Shown piece by piece: positions 1-8,300 of a stretch of DNA of 62,322 nucleotides. Below the pieces are notes generated by a model, which was given only the letters and a program-made list of their open reading frames with translations, was not told where the DNA came from and did not search any database. How positions within the stretch are numbered: position 1 is the stretch's first letter; each line of letters starts with the position of its first letter. A program made the translations under genes and the position numbers. The DNA comes from Oscillospiraceae bacterium (lineage in GTDB: Bacteria > Bacillota > Clostridia > Oscillospirales > CAG-272): positions 1 to 62,322 of the forward strand of contig SVRR01000008.1 in NCBI GenBank assembly GCA_015064745.1. The letters run 5' to 3'.

Positions 1-37
1 AGGGCTAGGCGTAAGGGAGCGAGGGCGCTGACGGTGT

Positions 38-147
38 AGTTCCCTACTCCGAAGCGCCTGAATCGACCGACAACGACGCCATGTGCGATTTGTGCGAGCG
101 CCGCGCGAAGCAGAAATCGCGCAAGACCAGGCACTCGCGAGGGAACT
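38..147. repeat. Imperfect terminal-inverted-repeat element
   Basis: AGTTCCCT at 38-45 is the exact reverse complement of AGGGAACT at 140-147, and the complementarity continues imperfectly inward for about 20 bases. Inside, a GCGATTT/AAATCGC pair encloses a GC-rich hairpin. The interval has no convincing coding frame; an ATG on the minus strand opens a frame to the window edge but reads as low-complexity Arg/Ser-rich sequence. It looks like a small palindromic or MITE-like repeat. With one copy in view this stays an inference. Confidence 0.45.
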
Positions 148-162
148 GTATAACATACGCTC

Positions 163-282
163 CTTCCTAAAACATAGTCGAAATGCGCGCAGATCGTAGA
201 TCTGCTTCATTCCTCCTTGTTTTAGTTACACACTTCGTGAAAACGATTATTAATCGTTTTCACTCGTTCACCAAGCGAGTAA
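163..282. repeat. Structured intergenic repeat, copy A
   Basis: This block is clearly similar to 5176-5285. Shared segments include ACATaGTCGAAATGCGCGCA, TGCTTCATT and GTTACAC-CTTCG. It can form three hairpins: an outer CTAAAAC (167-173) with GTTTTAG (219-225), an inner GCAGATC (189-195) with GATCTGC (199-205), and GAAAACGATT (239-248) with AATCGTTTTC (252-261). Relative to copy B, every stem differs by paired changes that keep base pairing. It lies directly downstream of infB with no gene in it. No T-run terminator for infB is evident here. Confidence 0.75.
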
Positions 283-311
283 CGAAGTATTGCGCGATTT
301 ATGCGAGCGAG

Positions 312-2786
312 TTATCTTTCGACCTCTTCCATCGTATACACTTCAAGTATATCGCCGACCTTCAAATCGGAATATCTTTCCAGTGTAATACCGCACTCAT
401 AGCCCTCGGCAACCTCGCGGACGGAATCCTTGAAGCGCTGAAGCGAGCCGATGCGGTTGTTATATTGCTCACCCTCGGCAAGCGGCTCTGCCTTGCGGTC
501 GAAGATGACGATACCGTCACGAACGACACGGACGAGAGACTGTCTCGTTACCTTACCGTCAAGGACGTAACAGCCGGCGATATTCATGCCGATACGGGCA
601 ATGTGAATGACCTCACGAACCTCAACACGACCTTGCATGGTCTCCTTGTAATTGGGAGCAAGCATGCCCTTCATAGCTGCTTCGATCTCCTCAATACACT
701 CGTAAATGACACGGTAGGTGCGGATATCGACACCGTTTCTCTCGGCGGAATCGGACGCGCCCTTATCCGGACGGACGTTAAATCCAACGATGATGGCGTT
801 AGAAGCGTTGGCAAGCATGACGTCGCCCTCGTTGATCGCGCCGACACCGGCATGGATAACATTGACGCGCACCTCATCGGTGGACAGCTTTACAAGGTTC
901 GCCTTGACAGCCTCCGCAGAGCCGGCAACGTCTGCCTTCACGATGATATCAAGCTTTTTGAGACCCTCTGCCATCTGTGCAAAGAGGTCGTCAAGATTGG
1001 CGTTCGCACGGCTACCTGCCGCCTCTGCCTTTGCCTTTTCACGGCGTTGCTCCGCCAAAGAGCGTGCCATCTTTTCATCCTCAACAGCGTTAAACTCGTC
1101 ACCCGCCGAGGGAACCTCGGCAAGACCGATGATCTCAACGGGAACGGAGGGACCTGCCTTCTTGATGGTCTTACCGGCATCGTTCACCATAGCACGGACA
1201 CGACCCACGGCGGTGCCTGCGATAACGATATCACCGACCGCAAGCGTACCTTTCTGTACAAGAACGGTCGCGACGGGTCCTCTACCCTTATCCAGACGCG
1301 ACTCGATGATAAGACCTGCGGCACGGCGGTTGGGGTTGGCGCGAAGCTCCTTTACCTCCGCCACAAGAAGGACGTTTTCAAGCAAGTCATCAATGCCAAA
1401 GCCTGTCTTTGCGGAGACAGGAACACAGATCACGTCACCGCCCCATTCCTCGGGAACAAGGTCATACTTGGTGAGCTCTTGCTTGATCTGGTCGGGATTT
1501 GCCTCGGGCTTATCCATTTTATTAATGGCAACGATGATATCAATCCCCGCCGCCTTGGCGTGGTTGATCGCCTCAATGGTCTGGGGCATGATGCCATCGT
1601 CTGCAGCGACAACGAGAATGGCAATATCGGTTGCCATCGCGCCTCTTGCGCGCATTGCGGTGAACGCCTCGTGACCGGGGGTATCAAGGAAGGTGATCTC
1701 CTTACCGCCTACCTCCGCACGGTACGCACCGATGTGCTGGGTAATACCGCCTGCCTCGCCTTGCGTGACGTGGGCGTGACGAATATAGTCGAGAAGCGAG
1801 GTCTTACCGTGGTCAACGTGACCCATGACGCACACGACGGGTGCGCGTTCGATGAGATCCTCTGCCGCATCCTCCGATTCATCGAACAGACGCTCCTCAA
1901 TGGTGACGACGACCTCCTTCGTTACCTTAATGCCCATTTCGTCACAAAGCAGGAAGGCGGTATCGTAATCAACGGTTTGGTTGACGGACGCCATAACGCC
2001 CATCATCATAAGCTTTTTGATGACCTCTGCGGAGGTCTTCTTCATGCGGCTGGCAAGCTCGCCCACCGAGATCTCGTCGGGAAGCGTGATCTCCAACTGC
2101 TTTTTGCGCGCCGCCTCTGCTTCCAGTCTCTTTTGACGCTCTTTTTCCAGGCGCTCACGCTCTTTGCCCTTATCACGCGCACCCTTGGTGCCGGGGCCGG
2201 GCTGGTTGTTTTGCTTTTTCAGCTTCTGCTTGCCCGCATCGCCGCCCTTGCCGTAGGAGGCATAACGGTCGTTGTGGGTGTCATCGTATTTCGAAAGGTC
2301 GACGGCAGCGGTACGGGTATCTACCACGCGGCTCTTCGTCTTGACAATGACGGTCTCGCCCTGTCCCTGTGCCGTGGGCGTTACGCTGCCGAGATCGATG
2401 GTCTTGAGCGTCTGCTTCTGCGGCTTCTTTTCGGGTGCCTTGGGAGCAGGCTTCTCCGCAGGCTTTTCCGCAGGCTTCTCCGCGGTTTTTTCCACGGGTT
2501 TTTGCACCGGCTTCTCCGCGGGCTTCTCCGCGGGCTTCTCCGCAGGCTTTTCTGCGGGCTTCTCCACGGGCTTTTCCACGGGAGCATCGCTCACGATGGT
2601 TGCCTTACCGTCAAGATATTCCTCTAAATTTTCAATTTGATTTTCTAAAGTGAGGCTTTGTAATACGATCTCAAAATCCTCGGACTCTAAGTCCCCCTTT
2701 ATTCCGAACCCTGCCAGCAGAGCCTCGAAATCCTTTTTCTTCATTCCAAGATCGCTCATTACTTGTGCTCGTTTGATTTTCGGCAT
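312..2786 (-). CDS. infB: Translation initiation factor IF-2
   Basis: GTPase that delivers fMet-tRNA to the 30S subunit and promotes subunit joining. The 824 residues hold an N-terminal IF2 helical subdomain (about 1-67), a low-complexity linker of EKPA/EKPV tetrapeptides (about 68-115), a basic charged stretch, then the G domain from about residue 320 with [16 protein letters not shown] and NKMDKPEAN, followed by IF2 domains II to IV. Length is normal for the family. It is the last visible gene of the rimP-nusA-ylxR-ylxQ-infB operon and starts five bases after the ylxQ stop. rbfA, often next, is not present in the 311 bases downstream. Confidence 0.98.
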   Translation of the reverse strand: MPKIKRAQVMSDLGMKKKDFEALLAGFGIKGDLESEDFEIVLQSLTLENQIENLEEYLDGKATIVSDAPVEKPVEKPAEKPAEKPAEKPAEKPVQKPVEKTAEKPAEKPAEKPAPKAPEKKPQKQTLKTIDLGSVTPTAQGQGETVIVKTKSRVVDTRTAAVDLSKYDDTHNDRYASYGKGGDAGKQKLKKQNNQPGPGTKGARDKGKERERLEKERQKRLEAEAARKKQLEITLPDEISVGELASRMKKTSAEVIKKLMMMGVMASVNQTVDYDTAFLLCDEMGIKVTKEVVVTIEERLFDESEDAAEDLIERAPVVCVMGHVDHGKTSLLDYIRHAHVTQGEAGGITQHIGAYRAEVGGKEITFLDTPGHEAFTAMRARGAMATDIAILVVAADDGIMPQTIEAINHAKAAGIDIIVAINKMDKPEANPDQIKQELTKYDLVPEEWGGDVICVPVSAKTGFGIDDLLENVLLVAEVKELRANPNRRAAGLIIESRLDKGRGPVATVLVQKGTLAVGDIVIAGTAVGRVRAMVNDAGKTIKKAGPSVPVEIIGLAEVPSAGDEFNAVEDEKMARSLAEQRREKAKAEAAGSRANANLDDLFAQMAEGLKKLDIIVKADVAGSAEAVKANLVKLSTDEVRVNVIHAGVGAINEGDVMLANASNAIIVGFNVRPDKGASDSAERNGVDIRTYRVIYECIEEIEAAMKGMLAPNYKETMQGRVEVREVIHIARIGMNIAGCYVLDGKVTRQSLVRVVRDGIVIFDRKAEPLAEGEQYNNRIGSLQRFKDSVREVAEGYECGITLERYSDLKVGDILEVYTMEEVER
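2440..2590 (-). repeat. 12-bp-period coding repeat in infB linker
   Basis: Tandem units of about 12 bases (GAGAAGCCCGCG-like on the minus strand) encode roughly a dozen xEKP tetrapeptides, E-K-P-A or E-K-P-V. The number of units probably varies between strains through slippage. The array lies between the N-terminal subdomain and the G domain, where IF-2 linkers are usually disordered and variable in length. Confidence 0.85.
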
Positions 2787-2791
2787 ACTGC

Positions 2792-3175
2792 TTACCCATC
2801 ATCTTCGGTTGCCGAAGATGCCTTTCCTATGACGTATAATTTCCGCAATTCCCGTGCAAAGCTCTCATCGGTAACCGCTACGGCGGCGAGAGCACAGGAT
2901 TTCCCCACTGCGCGCGCAAGCCTTTCGGTATCGGCGGCGACGGTGAGAAGCGGGACACGGTAAAACCGACATTTGTCGGTAATTCTTTTGGCGGTTGCCG
3001 CGCTTGCCCCTTCGGAAAGCAGGACAAGACAGGGCGGTTTACGCTTTGCCAAGGCTTCACATACAAGCGGGGTGCCATGAACCGTTTTTCCTGCACGGCG
3101 GCAGAGCCCTAAGAAGGTCAAAAACCTTTCGGTTTCCTCCTTCACCGTTTTATTCGGCAGATTCTGTTCTTGCAA
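2792..3175 (-). CDS. ylxQ: L7Ae-family RNA-binding protein YlxQ
   Basis: A 127-residue protein of the ribosomal L7Ae/L30e/YlxQ family, thought to bind kink-turn RNA. The core [16 protein letters not shown] and the later [18 protein letters not shown] match the family pattern. A TTG start at 3175 is chosen because it has a strong GGAGG six bases upstream. That start lies inside the end of ylxR, giving a 26-base overlap and likely translational coupling. The position between ylxR and infB is the standard Firmicutes arrangement. Its exact cellular role is not settled. Confidence 0.9.
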   Translation of the reverse strand: MQEQNLPNKTVKEETERFLTFLGLCRRAGKTVHGTPLVCEALAKRKPPCLVLLSEGASAATAKRITDKCRFYRVPLLTVAADTERLARAVGKSCALAAVAVTDESFARELRKLYVIGKASSATEDDG

Positions 3176-3440
3176 GCTTTTCCTCCAAGCGAAGGTAGAC
3201 CTCTTCCTCTATCTTTGAGGAAAACGCCGCCTCCAGTCGTTTTGTTTTCTTGGCTTTTTGCAGACAAGCTGTATTCTTGCAGAGATATGCACCTCTGCCG
3301 GGAGCACGCCCCGTCACGTCAAGGGAAAACATCCCCTCGGGAGAACGTACAACGCGGATCAGCTCCGCCTTGGCGAAATGCTCCCCGCATCCAACGCAAC
3401 GGCGGGTGGGTATTTTTCTTACCTTAGGTTGGTTTGCCAT
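3150..3440 (-). CDS. ylxR: YlxR (DUF448) nucleic-acid-binding protein
   Basis: Small basic protein of 96 residues in the DUF448/YlxR family. It shows the hallmark RKIPTRRCVGCGEHFAKAEL near the N-terminus and the GRGAYLCKNTACLQKA motif, a conserved Cys-containing fold. The ATG at 3440 is preferred over an upstream in-frame start because AAAGGAG sits eight bases before it. It lies 24 bases downstream of nusA and overlaps the start of ylxQ. YlxR has been described as nucleic-acid-binding and nucleoid- or RNase P-related in other Firmicutes; nothing here refines that. Confidence 0.93.
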   Translation of the reverse strand: MANQPKVRKIPTRRCVGCGEHFAKAELIRVVRSPEGMFSLDVTGRAPGRGAYLCKNTACLQKAKKTKRLEAAFSSKIEEEVYLRLEEKLARTESAE

Positions 3441-3464
3441 GCAAAAACTCCTTTTTTCAAACAA

Positions 3465-4490
3465 TTATGCCTTGATATCGATCTTACAGCCTGTCAGCTT
3501 TGCGGCAAGCTTTGCGTTCTGTCCCTCTCTGCCGATGGCAAGAGAGAGCTGATCCTGCGCGACCTTCACCTGGCAGTTGCGCTCCTCGGTTACCGTAACG
3601 GAAAGAACCGTTGCGGGCGAAAGCGCCGCCTTTACGTAGGTTGCAAGGTCCTCGTCGTAGCGGATGATATCGATCTTTTCATTGCCAAGCTCGGCAAGAA
3701 CGTTCGCAAGACGCATACGGCGATTACCAATGCAAGCGCCGACGGGATCCACGTCCTCATCGGTAGAATACACCGACATTTTGGTGCGTGAGCCCGCGTC
3801 ACGCGAGATGTTCTTAATTACAACGGTGCCATCCTGAATTTCGGGCACCTCAAGCTCAAAGAGACGGCGCACAAGCCCCGGATGGGTGCGGGAAAGGGTT
3901 ACGAGAGGACCGCGATTTTCACCGCCGTGCACCTCGCTGATAAACACCTTCAAGCGATCACCGACAGCGAAATTATCGTCGGAAAGCTGCTCGGCACGAG
4001 GAAGAACGGCTCTGCCGTTGCCCGTATCGAGAACGAGACTGCCGTCCGTATCATCCACCTTGTAAACGACAGCGGTAATGACCTCGCCCTTCTTTTCCTC
4101 GTAGGCGCGCGCTTGGTTTGCGCGCTCTGCCTCTCTTATGATCTGAATGATCTGCTGTCTGCCCGCCTGTGCGGCAAGACGGCTGAACTTATCGGTCTTG
4201 ACCTCAGTCTCTACCACACCGCCAAGCTTGTGACGGCGGCTCAGCGCCTTTGCGTCGGCAAGCGAGATCTCGGTATCGGGATCGGTAACCTCCGAAACGA
4301 CCGTTCTGACGTGATACAGCTTCATTTCCTTCTTATCGGGGTTAACGTGCAAGCGAACGTTTGCCTCGCTTCCGTTTTGCTTTTTGTAGGCACCTGCAAG
4401 AGCCGTCTCAAGCTTTTCGAGCATGTACTCCATTTTGATGCCCTTTTCCTTTTCGAGAAGCATAAGCGCTTCAAAGAATTCCTTATTCAT
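3465..4490 (-). CDS. nusA: Transcription termination/antitermination factor NusA
   Basis: RNA polymerase-binding factor that modulates pausing, termination and antitermination. The 341 residues contain the N-terminal polymerase-binding domain (about 1-125), an S1 domain (about 135-200, GEVITAVVYKVDDTDG) and two KH domains, the second with LAIGREGQNAKLAAKLTG. There is no C-terminal acidic repeat, as usual in Firmicutes. One oddity is that the KH1 loop reads GACIGNRRMR where a GxxG such as GQKG is expected, so the second glycine is replaced by arginine. The start has AAAGGA just upstream. Second gene of the operon. Confidence 0.97.
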   Translation of the reverse strand: MNKEFFEALMLLEKEKGIKMEYMLEKLETALAGAYKKQNGSEANVRLHVNPDKKEMKLYHVRTVVSEVTDPDTEISLADAKALSRRHKLGGVVETEVKTDKFSRLAAQAGRQQIIQIIREAERANQARAYEEKKGEVITAVVYKVDDTDGSLVLDTGNGRAVLPRAEQLSDDNFAVGDRLKVFISEVHGGENRGPLVTLSRTHPGLVRRLFELEVPEIQDGTVVIKNISRDAGSRTKMSVYSTDEDVDPVGACIGNRRMRLANVLAELGNEKIDIIRYDEDLATYVKAALSPATVLSVTVTEERNCQVKVAQDQLSLAIGREGQNAKLAAKLTGCKIDIKA

Positions 4491-4510
4491 GACAAATCCT
4501 TTCTATGAGA

Positions 4511-4978
4511 TCAATCTTCAAAATATACGGTGCGGATGTGGGAAATATCTCGGCGCGCGAAGAGGTGCTCCGCGTCGTCGGGGGTAACGACGGTAACGGT
4601 GTCTGCGTTGTATGCGGCAAGCGCACCGACAAGGGTCTTTGCGCCGTTCTGTGCCGCGAAGAAGCGAAGCTCCACCACAAGCCCGATACAAGCTTCAAGG
4701 TGTGCGTCGGTGCGAAGCTCTCTTTCGATCCCGGGCGAGGAGACTTCAAGGCGATAAGCGTTCTCGATGGGATCCGCCTCATCGAGAATGGGGTCGATGG
4801 CACGGTGGACGGTTTCGCAATCGGTGATGGAGATGCCCTCCTCGGAATCGATGGTGATCTCCAAATGGTACTCCGTGCCTATTTTGGCGTACGAAACGTC
4901 CCAAAGCATGTAGCCGAGCTCCTCTATCTTAGGACGCAAAAGCTCCTCTACGACAGAGGCAATATTCTTTTTTGCCAT
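4511..4978 (-). CDS. rimP: Ribosome maturation factor RimP
   Basis: The 155-residue protein matches RimP, which assists late 30S subunit assembly. The pattern DVSYAKIGTEYHLEITID, then the SITDCETVHRAIDPILDE stretch and YRLEVSSPGIERELR, is diagnostic. It has a clean AAGGAG six bases before the ATG. It is the first gene of the operon; a promoter lies at 5066-5093 and a leader hairpin at 5010-5040. The nusA start follows 20 bases after its stop. Confidence 0.95.
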   Translation of the reverse strand: MAKKNIASVVEELLRPKIEELGYMLWDVSYAKIGTEYHLEITIDSEEGISITDCETVHRAIDPILDEADPIENAYRLEVSSPGIERELRTDAHLEACIGLVVELRFFAAQNGAKTLVGALAAYNADTVTVVTPDDAEHLFARRDISHIRTVYFED

Positions 4979-5009
4979 AAGCCACTCCTTTTCTAAGTTT
5001 CACAAGAAG

Positions 5010-5040
5010 AAAAGAGTGAGGCTTCCTTTCTCACTCTTTC
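5010..5040 (-). promoter_or_regulatory. Leader hairpin, possible attenuator, before rimP
   Basis: On the minus strand GAAAGAGTGAG pairs with CTCACTCTTTTC around a short loop. The 3' arm continues into TTTTCTTCTT, giving a terminator-like hairpin inside the rimP leader, about 20 bases after the predicted transcription start and 32 bases before the ATG. The operon encodes NusA, which acts on such hairpins, so attenuation or autoregulation is plausible but is inference. Confidence 0.5.
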
Positions 5041-5065
5041 CTTCTATTCTTTTATCTTCCTATTT

Positions 5066-5093
5066 ATTATACCACACTTTTTGAAAAATGCAA
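5066..5093 (-). promoter_or_regulatory. Sigma-A promoter of the rimP-infB operon
   Basis: Minus-strand -35 TTGCAT (5088-5093) and perfect -10 TATAAT (5066-5071), spacer 16. It would start transcription about 80 bases before rimP. Confidence 0.75.
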
Positions 5094-5143
5094 GGGGTTT
5101 CGCGAAATTTCTTTCATCTTTTATTTATGGGAGGTATATAAGA

Positions 5144-5298
5144 GGACTCCCTCAGTCATCTGCCTTGACAGCGCTCTTCCTGAAACATGGTCGAAATGCG
5201 CGCAAATCACAGATTTGCTTCATTTTTCCCTGTTTCAGTTACACGCTTCGCGCAAACGGTTGTCACCGTTTGCACTCGCTTACCTCAATGAGGGAGCC
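5144..5298. repeat. Structured intergenic repeat, copy B, with flanking inverted repeats
   Basis: The core resembles 163-282. Hairpins are CTGAAAC (5180-5186) with GTTTCAG (5232-5238), GCAAATC (5202-5208) with GATTTGC (5212-5218), and GCAAACGGT (5252-5260) with ACCGTTTGC (5265-5273). The whole is bounded by GGACTCCCTCA (5144-5154) and TGAGGGAGCC (5289-5298), which are near-perfect inverted repeats, so this copy looks like a complete MITE-like element. It sits between the divergent-side promoter of rimP and the 3' end of the giant secreted protein gene. Confidence 0.75.
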
Positions 5299-5308
5299 TT
5301 ACGAAAAT

Positions 5309-5336
5309 GCGCCCCGACGCATTGGCGTCGGGGCGC
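5309..5336 (-). terminator. Hairpin terminator of the giant beta-helix gene
   Basis: GCGCCCCGACGC and GCGTCGGGGCGC form a 12-bp stem with a 4-base loop, 17 bases after the stop at 5353 on the minus strand. It is followed by ATTTTCG, a weak T-tract. Confidence 0.75.
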
Positions 5337-5352
5337 GGGGGTAACAGAGAGA

Positions 5353-8300
5353 TTAATAGTTGTTGTCTGCGATGTCGTAGGGATCTGCCTTCGCCCATTC
5401 GCAGCCTGCCTCAAAGATGATGTTTTCCGCATCAATAGGCAATCTTGCGGGGTCCTTTACGTAGGTCATGTTCCGAACGTAGTGGAAGCGCACTGCATCA
5501 ATACCATTGCGGAATGCCTCAAAGTGCTGCGATCCCGATTTGGTTCCGACAGTCAACTCCGAGCGTGTATTGATCAGATAGCAATCACGATACGTGATAT
5601 TGTAGGAAAACGCAGATGTATTAGTCTGCTCAAAGTATGCCCAGCAGCTGTTGTGGTCTTTTCTCAAGCGCTCAACATACTCTTCCATCGTGAACTCGGT
5701 ATCAATGTTCTCGAATCTGTCCTCCGTCATGGTCTCCACCGCGGTTTGGTTTCTGTTGCCGTACGCTCCGCCGGGACCGGAAGCGCCAAAGGAACGGGCA
5801 ACAACAACGGTGTTCCAGTTCTCCCAGTTCGAAGAAGAACCGTCATAGTACTGCGCCGCGTGGAAGCGTCCCTGACCGTCACCCGTCTTATTCGTGAAGA
5901 CGAGATAGTTGTCGTGCGTCCAGTTGAAGAGGGTGTGCTCTTCCTTCGACGCGTTACCGCCAAGCGTGTAGATATGACCGCCGTCACCCGTCTGCTGCAT
6001 GACGCTCTCGATGTAGTTGTGGTGGATATCCACGTGCATCAGCCTGACACTCTCACCGTACATGAAGGCAGCCGCACTCCAGCTCCAACCAACCGAATAG
6101 CCCGAATAGGAGGTGTTTCTGATGGTGTTGTAGGAGAGGTCAATGTCCTTCGCGTACTGAACCGTGACCGCAGGAGAGGAGTAGATCTTCACCGCGATGC
6201 GGTCAAAATAGTTGTTGGTAATGGTGCTGTTTTCGGTACCCTCGGTCTTGCTCCAAACAGCGACCGCGGCCGAGCCACCGCCGAAACGGATAGCGCCGGA
6301 GCCAATGTCCGTAAAGCTGGAATCCTTAACGGTGGTGTTTTCAACACGGTTACGGAAGCTGATGCCCTCGCAGGGGAGATCGTGGAAGTTACAGCCGACG
6401 ACATCAAAGCCGCGGATCATCTTACCGTAGACGGGCGCACCGGAGGGGAAGGTATCCGTCTCGCCTACTGCATTGACGTGCGGGTCAGAGCTTGCCTGAC
6501 CACCGCCAAAGCCCTGTCGGCTAATGACGTCATAGTCAAGTCCCGTGAATGCCATGTCCTTTAACGTTACGTTCTTAATGTTGGTGAAATAGAGCATGTT
6601 ATTCATGGTCGGATACTCGAACTTCACGCCGTCAACACCGCTTTCGCTGTAATAGTACAGCGTACCGGTCTCTGCGTTGTAGTAATACTCACCGTTTCTA
6701 TCGAGATAAGCATGGCTCATTTGCAGGGTGACCATACGGTTGTAGAAGTGTTTCTCGTCATGGATTGAGAAGCCCTCGTAATGCGCGGGATCGAAGTAGA
6801 TAGCCACGTGCGTCTTGCCATCTGCCGTAACGATCTTATCGTCGTAGTCTACGCCGATGACCTGACCGACGTTGTAGGTCCACTCACTGGGGAATGCAAG
6901 CTCAAGTCCGCTTCCCTCCAAGGTGTAATTCTCTTCATACTCATCGGAGAGATAGCGTTCGGCAAGCTTCATCTGCGCAAGATAGGACGCATATTCCGTT
7001 TCGAGGGCTGTAAGAAGGTTCTTACGGGTCGTGTTATAGGTGGCTGCCTCAGCCGCCTTGCCTTCTGCAAGCAGATCCTCGTAGGTCTTCTGCGCCTCGG
7101 CAAAGAGGTTGTACGCCGCTTGATACTTCGCCGTAGCATCACTCTTGATCTTTGCGGCAGTGGAAGCAAGCTTTGCGTATCCCTGCTCAATTGCGAACGA
7201 CTGGTTGCCTACAATATCCATGACGAAATACGCCTTGTACTGCTCCATCGAGGGAACGAAGGGAACCTTACCTTCATAAGGTGCGTCTTCTTCCTTTACA
7301 GCAGGCAAATACGCGCTGTAATCGCCAAAATTCTCAAGCGTTCCGCTTGCAACGATCTGTGCGTTGCGGATCTCGTTCAGTACGGTCACATAGCCTGCGG
7401 GAGCATTCTCGTAGGTCGTTTCGTACACGGCGATGGGTGCCTTGTTGTAGGTGGTGACGGCGCCGTTTTCATCGCGGTTGGCAGCATCATCGGTCGCTTC
7501 GGTCAACTCGGCAACCGCCAGCTTCTCATAGAGGAACTGATAGAAGAGTGCCTTATACTGCTCGCTACCGTTTTCCGTAGCAGGTGCCGCATCCAGTTTG
7601 AGCTTATCCTCCGTGAGCGCATTCACCTCATCAAGCGCGAGATATGCATCTCTGTAATAGATGAACTGAAGCTCTTGCGCCAAGCCCGTATAGGCAGCGT
7701 CAGGAAGACTGGTGTGCGTCAGCTCACCTGCCTCGTGCAGTGCAGTTACCTCTGCAAAAACACCGGTAGAGGGAAGATCCTCAAACACGTAGCCTTCGTC
7801 TTCTATTTGAGTATTCGTCGGATACGCGGGCTCCACAAGCTTGTAAGCCGCAGTAGCCAGCGTAATATTCGCCGCAGTGGATTCCTTTACCTCGCTTGAA
7901 ATGCTTGCGAACACCGCAAGATATTCCTCACAAAGCTGTTTCGCATTTGCCTTGGTCTCCTTGCACTTTGCGTCAGCCTTTGCAAGGTTCGCCTTGGCTA
8001 CCTCGTATTGAGGAGTGCCCTCGGCATAGAGGCCTGCGATCCTATCGAAGGTTGCCTTCGCCGCATCATAAATGCTATCCGCCTTCTCTACGATCGTTTC
8101 CTCGGTGTATATGCTCGTGTAGGAGGAAAGCTTTTCTTTGAAGGTTGCCATGCTTTCGCCGCAAGTCTCGGAATTATAGAAGGCTGTCAGCTCAGATACG
8201 ATCACCTTGGTGAAGACAAGCTCCTTGAAGCGCGCGTAGTAGAAGGGCGACGCATTCTCCGCCGTGCTGTAAGATGCCGGGGAAGCTTCGTTTCCAAGAT

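Noticed and set aside
1-157. Minus-strand open frame from an ATG near 155 to the window edge, with GGAAGGAG upstream
   Set aside because: The translation is Arg/Ser-rich without recognisable motifs and overlaps an inverted-repeat element. It does not resemble rbfA, the expected neighbour of infB.
2440-2590. CRISPR or mobile tandem repeat in infB
   Set aside because: The 12-base period keeps the reading frame and encodes a normal disordered linker in IF-2.
183-2627. 814-residue plus-strand open frame
   Set aside because: It is the antisense shadow of infB. Its sequence has no family signature, while the minus strand carries a complete IF-2.
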